A stretch of DNA of 64,000 nucleotides, from positions 3,919,001-3,983,000 of the forward strand of contig NC_072800.1 in NCBI RefSeq assembly GCF_028583425.1, written 5' to 3'. Below, piece after piece: positions 21,880 through 33,180 of this stretch. Under the pieces are notes generated by a model that had not been told where the DNA came from, did no database searches, and was given only the letters and a program-made list of their open reading frames with translations. Each line of letters begins with the position of its first letter. The stretch's first letter is position 1. The stretch is from Eublepharis macularius. Its lineage: Eukaryota; Chordata; Lepidosauria; Squamata; Eublepharidae. The position numbers and the translations under genes are program-made.

Positions 21880-23583
21880 CAACATCGCAATTGTATGTGC
21901 GGTAAAGAATATTCAAGGCCGAAGGAGCCCCCTCCCAGGAAGGATGGCTCCCAGCAGGAGAACGGCAACGGGTTTACCAGCTTCATTGGTACCCCATTTC
22001 GCTGCACCTTACTTCTTCACAAGCCTTTACAATGTGCCTGGAAAGTGTACATACAACACACATTTCATTTACAAACATGATAACAACAACTGTACTTAAT
22101 AAAGCTTTTACAAACATCCATCACAATATACAGGGTTACTCACAATATCAAATGTAACTTTAAATCTATTTCATATATACAAACGTATCATTTTATGCAG
22201 TCGAACAGTTACCAGCCATGAAGCTACTTACAAAAGAGATCCTCAATATTCAGAACTGGGTTTCATTTCACAGATTTTTTTTCTCACGTTTTAGCCCCCA
22301 ACCTCCTTAACGAGTACTTAAATATAAAACGCCACGTTGTTAATTTCACAGTAACAGGAGATTTAAAGGGACACACACAATCTACAGAAATGGTACGAAA
22401 TCCATTTCTTGGTTCAAACCATTAGGGGCTAAACTATTTAGCCTGAATATCCATTCTGTTTCCAATTGTAAAAGTATCTTGCGAGCACTCACAATCTTTT
22501 TGTTGTCTAACACTTGAAGAACGGTAAATTTCATTTCACATTCATTCTGATGGAATTCAATAAAGTGCTAATGGTGCTTCCAATGCCTTATTCCTAATCT
22601 TCGATAGATGCTCCTGGATGTGAAGCTTCACCGGTTGGATTGTACTCCCCACATACAATAAACCACATGCACACATGATGGCATAAACTACAAAGGGTGT
22701 GATACACGTGGAAAAATCCTTAGTGTATAAATTTCTTTTGGTCACAGAATGTACAAAAGCATTTGTATTGGCAGACAACGAGCATACATTACAGTGGCCA
22801 CGTGGGAAGTGTCCAACCTGTGTAGACTTTGAAGCCTGTCCTCCCCCAAAATCAGAATGCACCACTATATATTCCTGGTCCTCCTGTATCCCACAATAGG
22901 GGCCCCCGCACACTCAGTAATTCTACTTATCGCATGCCAATTATGCTTAATAACATTAGCAATAGGCTGTGCCAATAGGGAGCAATCAATTGACCATACA
23001 CTTTTATTAGGGGTCCCTTTAGCAGAAGGAGTTAAGAGAGAACTTCTAGAAACCCTAGCGGTTCGTGCCTTAGCCTGTTCCACCACCCTGGGTGGGTAAC
23101 CCCTCCTAATGCATGCATCTCTCATCTTCCACATTCCTCTGTTATAATCCTCAATATTAGTTGAGTTGCGTTTTATTCTCAAGAACTGCCCAAAGGGGAT
23201 GTTACGTTTCAGGCTCACATGATGAAATGATGAATAATGAAGGTAAGCCCACCTGTCAGTTTCTTTCGTATATGGTTTCACTCCTAATTAGTTACAAGTT
23301 TTTTTGTAGATGACAACATCTAAGAAATTAATACAACGAGAGTGAGCCTGCCAGGTGAGTCTAATATTACTGTCAACTGAATTCATCCAGTGTCCCAACT
23401 CCTCCACATGTGCATTTCCTTTAAGGATCATGACCACGTCATCAATGTACATTTTAAAATAAATAATTTCCTTGTAAAAGGGGTTTCTGTCCAGATTCAA
23501 GTAATATTTCCTCTCAAGGCGCGCCATGTACAGAATGGCAATGCTGGGTGCTGCCGGGCACCCCATGGCGACCCCTTTGCACT
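21880..23583 (-). mobile_element. Penelope-like element, decayed: reverse transcriptase motif C to GIY-YIG and 3' UTR
   Basis: Minus frames read GVAMGCPAAPSIAILYMARL, then YFKMYIDDVVMIL (catalytic Asp pair) at 23566-23288, then KPYTKETDRWAYLHYSSFHH after one in-frame TAA. After a frameshift near 22895 the GIY-YIG nuclease reads VVYAIMCACGLLYVGSTIQP; the catalytic Arg appears lost (KLHIQEH). A further frameshift near 22557 precedes SARKILLQLETEWIFRLNSL and APNGLNQ. Coding ends near 22385 and the 3' UTR runs to about 21880. It is 5' truncated at about 23583. It belongs to a different lineage from the 36-37 kb element. The 3' boundary is approximate. Confidence 0.85.
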
Positions 23584-23604
23584 AATAATAGAACCTGTCT
23601 TTAA

Positions 23605-23730
23605 AAAGGAATGTAACAAAAGCTCCCCTTCACTGGCAGTTTTCAAGAAGAGGCTGGATGAATATTTGTCAGGGATGCTTTAGGGGTTGGACTAGGTCTG
23701 TATGGCCCCTTCCAACTCTGTGATAAGGTA
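23605..23730 (+). mobile_element. CR1 LINE 3' end
   Basis: GAAGAGGCTGGATGAATATTTGTCAGGGATGC, then TAGGGGTTGGACTAGGTC and CCCCTTCCAACTCTGTGAT, is the CR1 C-terminal/3' UTR terminus. It adjoins the 5' end of the minus-strand PLE. Confidence 0.8.
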
Positions 23731-26700
23731 AAATGTAGGTCATACTCAGCCTAATAAGGGATCTTGTTGTGTCATATCAGTAGTGGAAGGTTTGGGAATT
23801 GAAAGCAGCTCCCATGTTAGCAGTGGAAGAAGGTCCAGAAAACGTGGAGCCCCTTTTCTATTCTCCCATCTGGCCAACACCAGGTGATTGCATTGGGGAG
23901 GCAGCTGGACCTGTGTTCCGAAAGTCACTGGACAGAGTCCCTCATAGGGTGGTTCATGCGAGACTAAAGATTAATTATTTCAGCAGCTCTGGCTGTGCAA
24001 TGCCTCAGGATCCAGGGGAGCCCCAAAACATTGTTCCTGGTGGTGGTGGGTCTTTGGGTAACATCCCAGAGCCTTCGTGATTCAAATGAAGGTTTTAATT
24101 GTCCAGCCTATGGGGAACTGGTGCAGAGAAGCCATAAATAATCCCCTTGCCTCCCCCCATGCAAGCAATTTCTGTGTGCTGCTGATGCGCCGACCCTTCC
24201 TAGGGACAATGTGGAACTAGCGAGTTGTTTCGAAGTCAAGCAGGAATTTTGGGGTCTTCTATAACTGGCATTTTAAGAGATCATTTTTCACCTACTTCAT
24301 ATTGACTCCTAGGGAAAAGACAACTAGGTCTCTTTGACTGCTTAGGCTGTAACTGAGGAAGGCAAAATGGGTTGCTAACATATGGAGGGCACATTGGTGA
24401 GCACACTGATACATTATATAATGAAGGGTTGTTTCTGAAACAGCCCGTCATTGGCTGTGGGTGGGCTGGGGAGGGGACTCCTTGGCATGGGTCACGTGCA
24501 GGCAAGGATAAAAAAAAGAAGCATAAATCGCTGGCGAGTTTAGAGCTGCCCATATGATGGTAGCCACAGGCTTAAAGGTCCAAGATGGCTTATGATGTAA
24601 ATCAACCAATTAAATAAACAAATTAAACCTGAATATTGTTGTCTTGTGTCTTTTTGGGGGGAGGGTGCTGGAAACAAGTCAGCATGTTAGAAAGAACTGG
24701 CAGCTCAAGTGATCTATAAATCACCTTACAAATCCCTAATCCATTTTTTTTTAAAAATCACCCATCACTTTCAGTATCTTATTCTTCCAAATCAAACAAA
24801 TGGATATGTAAATGGGACTCTGCTCCTCATACAGCATATGCAATTGTGGTATTATTGATAAAGGAAACTCAACTAGCACAAAGTGAATGGTGGTGCTGGT
24901 GGCAATACACTCTGGTGCCCTTTGTTAGAAATGGCATGTATTGGAGGGAAAGAAACAATATTTGCCGAAGACCTGTGATGTGTCAAGTTGCACAGAATGC
25001 TGGTTTGTTTAGCCTTTTTAGTTCAACAAGCACTGGGAACTTAACTGCAGCTGAATGTTTGAGCAATGATATTCAATATTTGCCTTTCACGAGTGTTCAG
25101 TAAGACAGTTCATAGTACGAAACTCAGAACATTGTGAAAGTGGGATTTTATGGGCAAACTTAAATCTTGCCTGCTTTCCAACCCTCTAGACTTTGTTGTG
25201 TGCCTGGGGGTGGGAATTAATCAAGCCTTAAGCCTCAGCAAAGCATGACTGCTGGGCTATATCCGTGTGGTGGGTTGTGGGTTACGCCTGTCCCAGACAT
25301 CTAGAAACCTGCTAAGTATGCATAATAAGTACATTTGAAATCTTGAGAAAAATGTTCTGCTGTGAAAACATGAGCCTGACGTTCTGTTGCATGGTAATGC
25401 TGTAACTGGGAAGGTTACTTTAGAGTAATTTATATCTCGGACACAAACACCTAGCATGTATTTGATCTCCTTATGTTGGACATGACTTCCCTACAAATGC
25501 AACATATTAGAACAATGTGCTTATCAGTAATTGCTTAATCCTTTTTCTAGTGATGTTTGTAGTCATTGGAAAAATCAAGCTTATTTGAGTTCTAAAAATA
25601 TTTGCAATGGAAAGGTCAGGATGAGTAAATGAGGCACTGCCGAACTTTTGCTCAGCTCAGCTATGACAGCAGAGCTATTGAGAGAGAAATAGTTGCTAGC
25701 TCCGAGGTTGTGTTTTTGACATTTTTCTCCTTTCTGTCTGGGTCTGAAGTACCAGCGTATGTTCATGCGCTGTAACTCTACCAGAATGCATGAGAAGTTC
25801 TGCCACTTCCCAGAAATAACGATGCATTTATTTAGAAACATGTTGACAGAGAGCCTCTCTCCACATCCTTTCTGAAGCCAGGCTAGGTGTTGTACTGTCA
25901 AGAGCCCACGGAATCCTGATATATGGCTGTTCTATTACATTAAAGAAAACAAAACAAAACAAAAAGAATAATTTAAACAGCATTGGTTTCCCCCCCCCCC
26001 TTGATTTACCCACCAAAGCTGAACAAAGACATTTCTGAGGCCAAGGTAGAACATGCGTATGTGAAGTTTCCCAACACATGTATTAATTGGGGTGCAATCC
26101 AAACCAGGGTGAATTCCAGGTTTGGGGGGGCCTGGAACAGAGAGTGCTCACCCCCCCCCCCCGCCCGCAGTGCCTACTCTAGGCTCCCTGTGACTAAACT
26201 TTTCTTCCAGCTCTGGGCAACCACATAGCCTCTTATAATTTTGGGGAACTAGCTTTGTTTCAAAATGCAAACCTTCCCCTCAGTTGCTAGTTGTACATAT
26301 GTGGTAGTAAGTGAAAAGGGTTTGCATTCACTGTCATGCAAAAAATCTTGTGGTGAGTAAGAAGATCACAAAGCTCACTGAAGCAGGAGGGTCAACGAAA
26401 CAAAGAAGAAGGTTTACTTATGTACAGGCTGATCTGAAAGAACAGATCAGCAGTCCAGGCCTTCTAAGGAGAAATCTGGCTGAGGCACATACATTTGAGC
26501 TAGTTAGGGCTTCAGGCTGAGATTTAAATCCCTTTGAATGCTCACTTACGGCTTTCACTGCCTAACCCCGAGTCAGATCCTGGCTCACCCCCAGGATTCC
26601 ACCCCACCCGCCTTCCCTTTCCCAAGAGTCAGGCTAAAGGGCACCCGATCTGCTCATGACCTGAGAGGCCTCTCCCAGAGGGGGAGCTAAGCCACTCGGC

Positions 26701-27472
26701 CACACAGGACTGCCTGCTCTGTCCCCGAGGCAGCCCAAAACTGAACAGCTGCTGCAGCACTCCCATAGACTCAGGGAGGGAACAGCTGAGCGGCTGCTTT
26801 ACCTCTCAAGGGCAGGACAAACCTCCTGTCCTTCACACACACCCTTCTTACCCGCCCACCTACATACCACATTTGCCTGTGCATCCTTTGTCTGCCCATT
26901 TGCAAGCTTTCCCACCCCCTGCAGTAACAGCTGTGCACACTGTTTCCTCAGTGGTACTGGGTGATGGGTGCTACTGCCATGGCCGGCGGGAGTGCTGGTG
27001 CTTTGTGCACCTGCCTCATGCCGTACTCCAGCTGAGCGAGGCAGCACATGCAGCTGGGTGCAGAGGTGACAACGCACTCAAGCAGACAGTGGGAGGGTGC
27101 GAGTGCAGGCATCAGAGGAGATGGGTGAGCAGGGAGTCAACAACAGAGGGCCCCAGCAGAAGCCACGGGGCCTGGCAGCTGTCCCACCTCAAGGGATACT
27201 GACACCAGCCCTTGGATTTTAATCATTTCATTTGGGATGACAAATAACCAGGGATAGGAAGCGAAGTCATGCCTATGCCTCATTACCTAAGAAAGAGACA
27301 TAATATCGCATATCTTGGTTGCACGGGATGGGATGGGATGGGATGGGATGGGGATTTGAGCAATTGGGAGCTGAAGAGCCGTTGTCAGTTTGGATATGAT
27401 TTAAAAGAAGATTGCAAGGATACCTCTCCTAATATGAAACATTTGATTTAGTGAGCTTTGGGGGCAAACAAA
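23731..27472. other. Unassigned 3.7-kb stretch
   Basis: No gene or confident repeat recognised. C runs lie at 25989-25999 and 26149-26162. The part 26150-27210 is more GC-rich, with overlapping short frames on both strands and no motif. 26300-26900 could be an old LTR in minus orientation, but ends were not found. 24440-24560 has an E-box-like GTCACGTGC in a G-rich context. Confidence 0.35.
27324..27354. repeat. (GGGAT)n microsatellite
   Basis: Five to six tandem GGGAT units. Confidence 0.95.
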
Positions 27473-28067
27473 GGGCCAGACTAGACGTGATGGCTGCCAT
27501 GGGTTTATCATCGTAGCGGCTGATGCCTTCTTCAGTTGATTTTACTTTTTTTAAACACAGAGCTGCAAAGACCAATCCAGAACAGGAGCACAGCGAGGCA
27601 GCTCTCGGTGTGCTCAGCTACTGGCTGGACAGGTCTCCCAGAGGCACGGCCTCACCACTTCTCCCCAGCGTGCTGGTCTGGGGAAAGGATTGCGCCTCCG
27701 CCTTCTGCCTGGCCACTGTGGTCTCCGCTGGCAGATTGCCTGGTTTCCCCCTCCCCTCTCACTCCAGATGGTGCTACCTCTGAGGGTGCGGCCAGTTGCC
27801 AGCCACCACCACTCTCCTCTCGCTCCCACCTCCCTTCACAGAAGGAAGAGAGCCACTTGGCTAGTGGATCTGCTACTGCCACCATCTTTTTCCTGCTCTT
27901 GCCTGGTTTCACTGGCCAGTGAGCCCGGGCACCTAGGGCTGCCTTGCTGTGTGTCTGTCCTGGAGGGGCTTCACAGCTCTGTGTTAAAAAACTACACATC
28001 AATTAAAAATGCCACCAGCGGCCATGGAGATAAATCCATGACAGCCATCGTGTCTAGCTTTGTCCAA
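27473..28067. mobile_element. Nonautonomous TIR element, ~595 bp, GC-rich core
   Basis: The left end (CAGACTAGACGTGATGGCTG, then CCATGGG) pairs with the right end (minus CAAAGCTAGACACGATGGCTG, then TCATGG). Arms continue inward for about 150 bp: left AACACAGAGCTGC with CAGGAGCACAGCGAGGCAGC, right AACACAGAGCTGTG with CAGACACACAGCAAGGCAGC. The unpaired GC-rich core (27640-27890) has overlapping frames but no transposase motif. A similar single end, CTAGACGCAGTAGCGGCAACCATG, occurs at 63282-63305. Confidence 0.65.
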
Positions 28068-29034
28068 AAGTAGAAAATTGAGCCTGATCTGTCAAAATTA
28101 GTCTCAGTTATTTTTGACTGACAATTCGTAAAAATCAGGCACTCAAGAAATCTTAATGTTGGCTAAAGTGTGGATTCACTAGATTGATAAACTTTCTAGG
28201 AAATCATTTGATTGCTTTATTTACTATGGCAAGAATTAGAATAGCACCAGAAGAAGTCTTGCTTTTTCAGTACCCACAGATCCAGAGCTCCCTGTAGAGA
28301 AAAAGTGTGTGCTAAGTAGGGCACATGGATGAGTGTTAAATGTGTTGATAATGACTAGCACCCTGATACACAATCTTAGAAGCCAACTCAGCTGGAAAAT
28401 GTCCAGGAATGGATGAGAAAAGTTTGTCTGCTTCATGAGACTGGTAAACACATTTTCTATGTACAAGCACATTTGTGAAAGAAGAGACTGGAAACGTCAA
28501 CAGTTTTTATACCAATGGCAACTTTTTTTTAATACTGGGAAAAGCACCACAGAGCTAGCAATGTATAGTGGGAAGTAATATTAACCATCTAGGTAAGGAT
28601 ACTGATGAAGAACTGAGTAATATTGGTATACCTTGGTGACCTTTACATAGGCAGAAAGGTGGGGTATTAATTTTGTAAATAAATAAATACCTAGAATCTG
28701 ACTTATCTGAAGTATGGCAGTTCGGTAAACTAAGTTTCAGGTAAGAGTAATATTTTTCTCTTCTATTCTTGATGTTATATGAATCATTTTCCAGACTGTA
28801 ATGGGGTTATTTGAATATCGTTTTGTAAATATGATTGCAAAATTCAAAATAGTTTTTAAAAATATGGAGAATAGTGCAGTGAACTTGTTCAAATCTCATT
28901 AATTTGTGTTGTGTGAGCCAAATATGACTCCTTTGCCCCTATTCCACTGAGTTGCCTTTAATGCTTTTAGAAACCTGCTAGCTGTATTGGTTGCCATACT
29001 TCGTGGAAAGAACATAAGGATAGAAGAGCCCTTC
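28068..29034. other. Unassigned sequence
   Basis: AT-rich. A short LINE/SINE-like end (GGTGGGGTATTAATTTTGTAAATAAATAAATA) lies at 28660-28690. Nothing else recognised. Confidence 0.4.
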
Positions 29035-29478
29035 TGTCAGGGTCCGGGCCCCTGCCGTACTCTGGGGGTTTGGGATTCACTGGTGTGCTGCCAACCTGGT
29101 TCTCTCTGGGCTTCTTTAGGAGTATCATTAGGATCTTTGACATACTTTGGGGAAAGCTCTGAAATGCAGAGAAGGCTGTTATCAGTGTTACCGGGACAGT
29201 TATCTCTGTTGCCAAGAAGACAAAGAGGATCCAACTTTGTTTTCTTTTTCTTTCTGCAGCTTATTAGGAATAAAATTAGAGCTTAGTTTCGGGGGGCGGG
29301 GGCAGTAGTAAAGTGGGTAGTGCCTGAAGAACTTAAGTCTTAACAGAAGGAGGGAACAGCCATTCCTATCAAGAAAGTCTTTCTGTACTGAACTCTTGGA
29401 TTATTAAAAGCTTTAACTCATGCATCTTTGAACTCATGCAGTGAAGTTATCTGAGATCTAAGCTGTCGGTCTCTGACA
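29035..29478 (+). repeat. Probable solo LTR
   Basis: It begins TGTCAGGGTCCGGGCCCCTG and ends CGGTCTCTGACA, so the ends are TGTCAG/CTGACA inverted repeats; length 444 bp. AATAAAATTAG lies near 29269 and ATTATTAAAAG near 29400 as possible polyadenylation signals. Flanks (CCTTC left, TTTTC right) agree at three of five bases, so the target duplication is weak. The superfamily is unresolved between Gypsy and endogenous retrovirus. Confidence 0.5.
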
Positions 29479-30265
29479 TTTTCTGGACAGACCAAGGTCC
29501 ATTAAATGCAGCCTCTTGATTCCAAAAGACATCCAGCCAGGAAGCCCACAAGCAAGGCTCCCACAGTTTATCCCCTAATACTGTGAGGTACACTGCCTCA
29601 CTACATGGAAGTCCCATTTAGCTATCATGGCTAACCATCACTGATTTACCTTCCCTCCTCTTTGGTTTGTTTGTTTAATCTCCTTTTAAATGACATCTAA
29701 GAGCCGAAGTTGTCCATTTGTCTGTGCTGCTAGGAATCAGGCAGGGGAAGTAGATGGTGGCAATCTTTCTGTTTAAGGAAAGGGTTGGCAGCTGATGTTA
29801 TTTTATGACTGATTACTGCCCTCCACCATAGCTATGTGTATGTCCTGGCATCCTATGCACACCCACAGACCCATGTCTGAGCTCCCTTCCTCTTGCTGTG
29901 AAGCGCTGATCGCTCAGCTGCTACTCTCTACAGATGTCCTCTACCTTCTAGACTGGTAAATATCACCACACCCTGTACTCTTCTCCTGTTTCCTCCTTGT
30001 TTTCTAGTTAGCTCTGTGTGTATACTGTGTGAGATTTCTTGTGTATTTGCTTTTGCTGCCCCTTTAATAAAAACCATTCCTCTTGAACACCCATCTGGTT
30101 CGTTCAGAGAGTTCTCTAACTGTGTTGATGTTTGCTTTGTTGTTTGTTGATTTGTTTTATTGGATTTATATTTTATGTTGTACCTCTTTTTAGCTACTAT
30201 GAGGGCCTGTAGGAAGATAGGTTGAAGGAGAATAATGAAGCCAGAAATTTGAGAATAAATAAACA
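29479..30265. other. Unassigned sequence, with LTR-like segment
   Basis: The segment 29850-30120 ends with CCTTTAATAAAAACCATTCC, then a CATCTGGTTCGTTCAGAG stretch. This resembles the R-U5 part of an LTR, but no TG..CA borders were fixed. The rest is unassigned. Confidence 0.3.
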
Positions 30266-30440
30266 AATAATGGGTACCATCACACCAAAACTTTATCTGT
30301 TTTTATCTGTATTTTATCTGTTTTTATCATTGATTTTAACCTGTATTCTAATCAATGTTGTACCTCACCCGGAGCCCGCTTGCGGGGAGGGCGGGTTAAA
30401 AATAAAATAAAAATAAATAAATAAATAAATAAAATAAAAT
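30266..30440 (+). mobile_element. LINE-type 3' end with (TAAA)n tail
   Basis: Repeated TTTTATCTG words lead to GTTGTACCTCACCCGGAGCC and CGCTTGCGGGGAGGGCGGGT, then (A/T)AAATAAA repeats from 30399. This GGGAGGGCGGG..AATAAA end is shared by L2/CR1-group LINEs and their SINEs. A related GGGGAGGGTGGG..AATAAA end occurs near 5537. Confidence 0.6.
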
Positions 30441-31716
30441 TATACTGGGGAACATTCCCTGGGGCAGGATCATGTCTTCTGCCACAAAACAATAGCTTAA
30501 TGGCTGTCTCCAGAGGTGAGACAATAAAATGGGAAAGGTTTGATTAAACCTTCCTGGGTGTAACTAAAGGTAAAAAAAAAAAGGGTGATTAGCGGAAGGG
30601 AAGAATTTATCAGGTCCCTGATTAAGCCTAATTAGGAAGGAGGGAGGGGGAAGATCAGCAAGGTGTGGGTGATTAATTCAGGAATGCCTGGAAGACCTTT
30701 TGTCTTTACATCTATGTTCAGCTCCAGGGTGTGGGGCTGATAGCCAGCCCTGCTTCGTGACTCACATTTCAGTAATTTTCCATCTCCAGCTGGCGTTGGG
30801 AACTGTCCTGCCTAGCCAGGCAACATACCATGTGATTGAAGCACATGGGGAAAAGGCTTATGATATGTCCATATTCATAAGCTGTTCTTTCAGTATGAGG
30901 GAGGGTTGGACTGCAAATACATTGCAAATACATAGTTGAAGCATGAATGAGTCCAACAGCAAGGTGATAACCGCAAATGCTTCTCTTGCTTGAACACAAA
31001 GACTGGAATGTCATAGCTGGACTTTAGAAAAGGAATGACTAAGAATGTGCCTCAAATGTCCCCTGCTGGATAACATTTTTAATAACAACATCGACAGTAA
31101 GATTATTTCCAGAAAGTTTTGCATTAATTTTCCTTATAGCACTAATTCTGCTCAGAAGATGAAAAACAAACAGAAAAATCCAAGGGAGATTGTGAGCAGG
31201 GGCATATTCTTTTCATTTTGCTAATGTCCTTTTAATTTTCTTTTTAATCTCTTTTTGTGTGTACAATGAAATGTAAATGCGTGCTCTGTAATTACCTTGG
31301 TGAATAAATTACTAGGCATTGTATCTGTCTAGTCTTCATTATAGCTAGAAACATTAGTTCATAGATTTTATTTAAAAGAAACTCTGCAATATTGTCAAAT
31401 TATAACCTAAAACCTCATTGTTATATACAACAGGTGCTCTCAGTGGAAAAGTGAATACAAAACTGTACAATGCAAATTCTCCCAGCATTTCAGTTTCAAT
31501 ATCAAATCCACCTAAAATTCTCACCAGAGTTTCCCTAAAGATAAATTTTCCATCAGATTTGGTTAGTTTTCTAATTTGGGAATTTCATGGGAAACCAAAA
31601 AGATTCTCAATAATATTAATGACATTTCTTGAGGGATGGGTCCATTTCCCCTTTTCTGGGACCTATAAAAATTCAGATTACTAGTTAGTCTATACCGTGG
31701 GCATCATGCTGTTCTT
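30441..31716. other. Unassigned sequence
   Basis: No gene recognised. AT-rich part 31230-31330 (ATGTAAATGCG, TGTAATTACC, AATAAATTACTAGG) has homeodomain/POU-like words and could be constrained noncoding DNA; this is an impression only. Confidence 0.35.
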
Positions 31717-31918
31717 GGCCGTTTCCACATGGCTCCCCGCTGCTCGTAACAACCCGGAAGATCGCGCAAAAACTGCAGAAGATCGTGTTTTCTCACGCGA
31801 GATTTGCACGATGTCATGTGACGTTGCGCAAATCTCGCACGAGAAAATGCGATCTTCTGTGTTTTTTCCGCGATCTTCCGGGTTGTTACGAGCAGCGGGG
31901 ATCCATGTGGAAATGACC
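31717..31918. mobile_element. Foldback element, almost fully palindromic (GGCC..TCCACA family)
   Basis: The left arm (GGCCGTTTCCACATGGCTCC, then CGTAACAACCCGGAAGATCG) pairs with the right arm (minus GGTCATTTCCACATGGATCC, then CGTAACAACCCGGAAGATCG). Pairing runs nearly to the centre at about 31818. The flanks repeat CTT exactly on both sides (31714-31716 and 31919-31921), a 3-bp TSD. It is rich in CpG and has no coding capacity. The TSD size suggests the PIF/Harbinger group. Confidence 0.78.
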
Positions 31919-32946
31919 CTTGTGTTGAGAGCCTGGGTAAGGGAAGAAACTCTTGCATGTGGTAGAGAAAAATTAGGTGTAGAGTTGCCAGCAAAACCTC
32001 AAGGAAAATGTGGAGCCTTCTGGCCAGAAAACAACAAACTTCAGTTGGACTACTAAAATTGTGGTTTAGAGTCGCATACTTTGCAGGCAGAAGGCCCCAA
32101 GTTCAATTTGTAGCATCAGCAGTTAAAGGATTCCATATAGCAGGAGTCAGGAAAGGCCTTCCTAATTCTTAGAGTACATAACACTGGGCCAGGAGGCAAA
32201 ACAGTTTGAACATATGAGGCAGCTTTATATGTTCAACTCAGTATGCACATATACAGTATAAATCTCCATTTGAATGCCAAGTGCCAGTTCAGCCTACCTG
32301 TCCTCTCTCAATTATTTTTCAGGGTGAAAGAAACATGCAAGATATAATGTAATAAAGAACATGAAGCAATGCTTGTTAAACACTGTAAATCTTTAAAACA
32401 GTAAAACAGGTAAAGCACACCTAAAATGAAGGTTGTTTTTTTTAAAGGTCGCCAGTTACCTTGAACTAGCTGCACTGAAGTAGGGGCTGTACTGTTTTCT
32501 TTAATGTTATGCATTTGTAATTTAATTAAGCTGCCTGACTCCAAAGGACTATAAAATCATGGGTTTTATGTCTGTTTTTTCTCAAACAATAGGCCCCTAT
32601 GCTGTTGAAGAGCTTCAGAGGAGGCGTCTGAGATGAAGGGGATCTGGTTTTCAAAGAAAACAAGACTTGACCCCCTCCCCCCGACTTAGCTCCAGTTCTC
32701 CCAGACTCACCAGCTTCAGGGTCCTCAGCCCCTGCCGGCATGAAGGCCCTGCAGCCACCACGGTGCCAGGAAAACAGTCGAGGCTACCTGATGAGCCAGG
32801 GCCCACGGTGGCAACCCCCTGCACACAGACCAGAAAGGAAGACCCCCCATGGCAGCACCCAGGCAGTGGCCCTCAAGGAGGCTAACCATCTGGTGCCTTC
32901 CTCCTGCACTCCTGACAAGCGCAGCCCGAGCCTTGGGGCTCACTCA
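31919..32946. other. Unassigned sequence
   Basis: No gene recognised. Small frames at 32667-32964 overlap on both strands and carry no motif. Confidence 0.4.
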
Positions 32947-33180
32947 GAGCAGAACTACAAGTGACAAAAGGCACAGATTGGACACTTGTCTGCTTCCCTC
33001 AAGTTTTGATGGGAAATGTAGGCGTCCTGGTCTCACAGCTTTGCTCTCTGACTGCTGTCCAATGGACTTTTCAACTGTCACTTGTCCAACATTCCGCCAA
33101 GCTGCCTACATTTCCCATCAAAACTTGAGGGAAGCTGACAAGTGTCCAATCTGTGCCTTTTGTCACTTGTGGTTCTGCTC
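32947..33180. mobile_element. Nonautonomous TIR element (CAAGTTTTGATGGGAAATGTAGG family)
   Basis: The ends are GAGCAGAACTACAAGTGACA and, on the other side, its complement. The arms extend over 75 bp through GGACACTTGTC and TCAAGTTTTGATGGGAAATGTAGG, with a central non-paired part. The family is the same as 41483-41682. An 8-bp TSD could not be confirmed; a hAT-like origin is possible. Confidence 0.75.
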
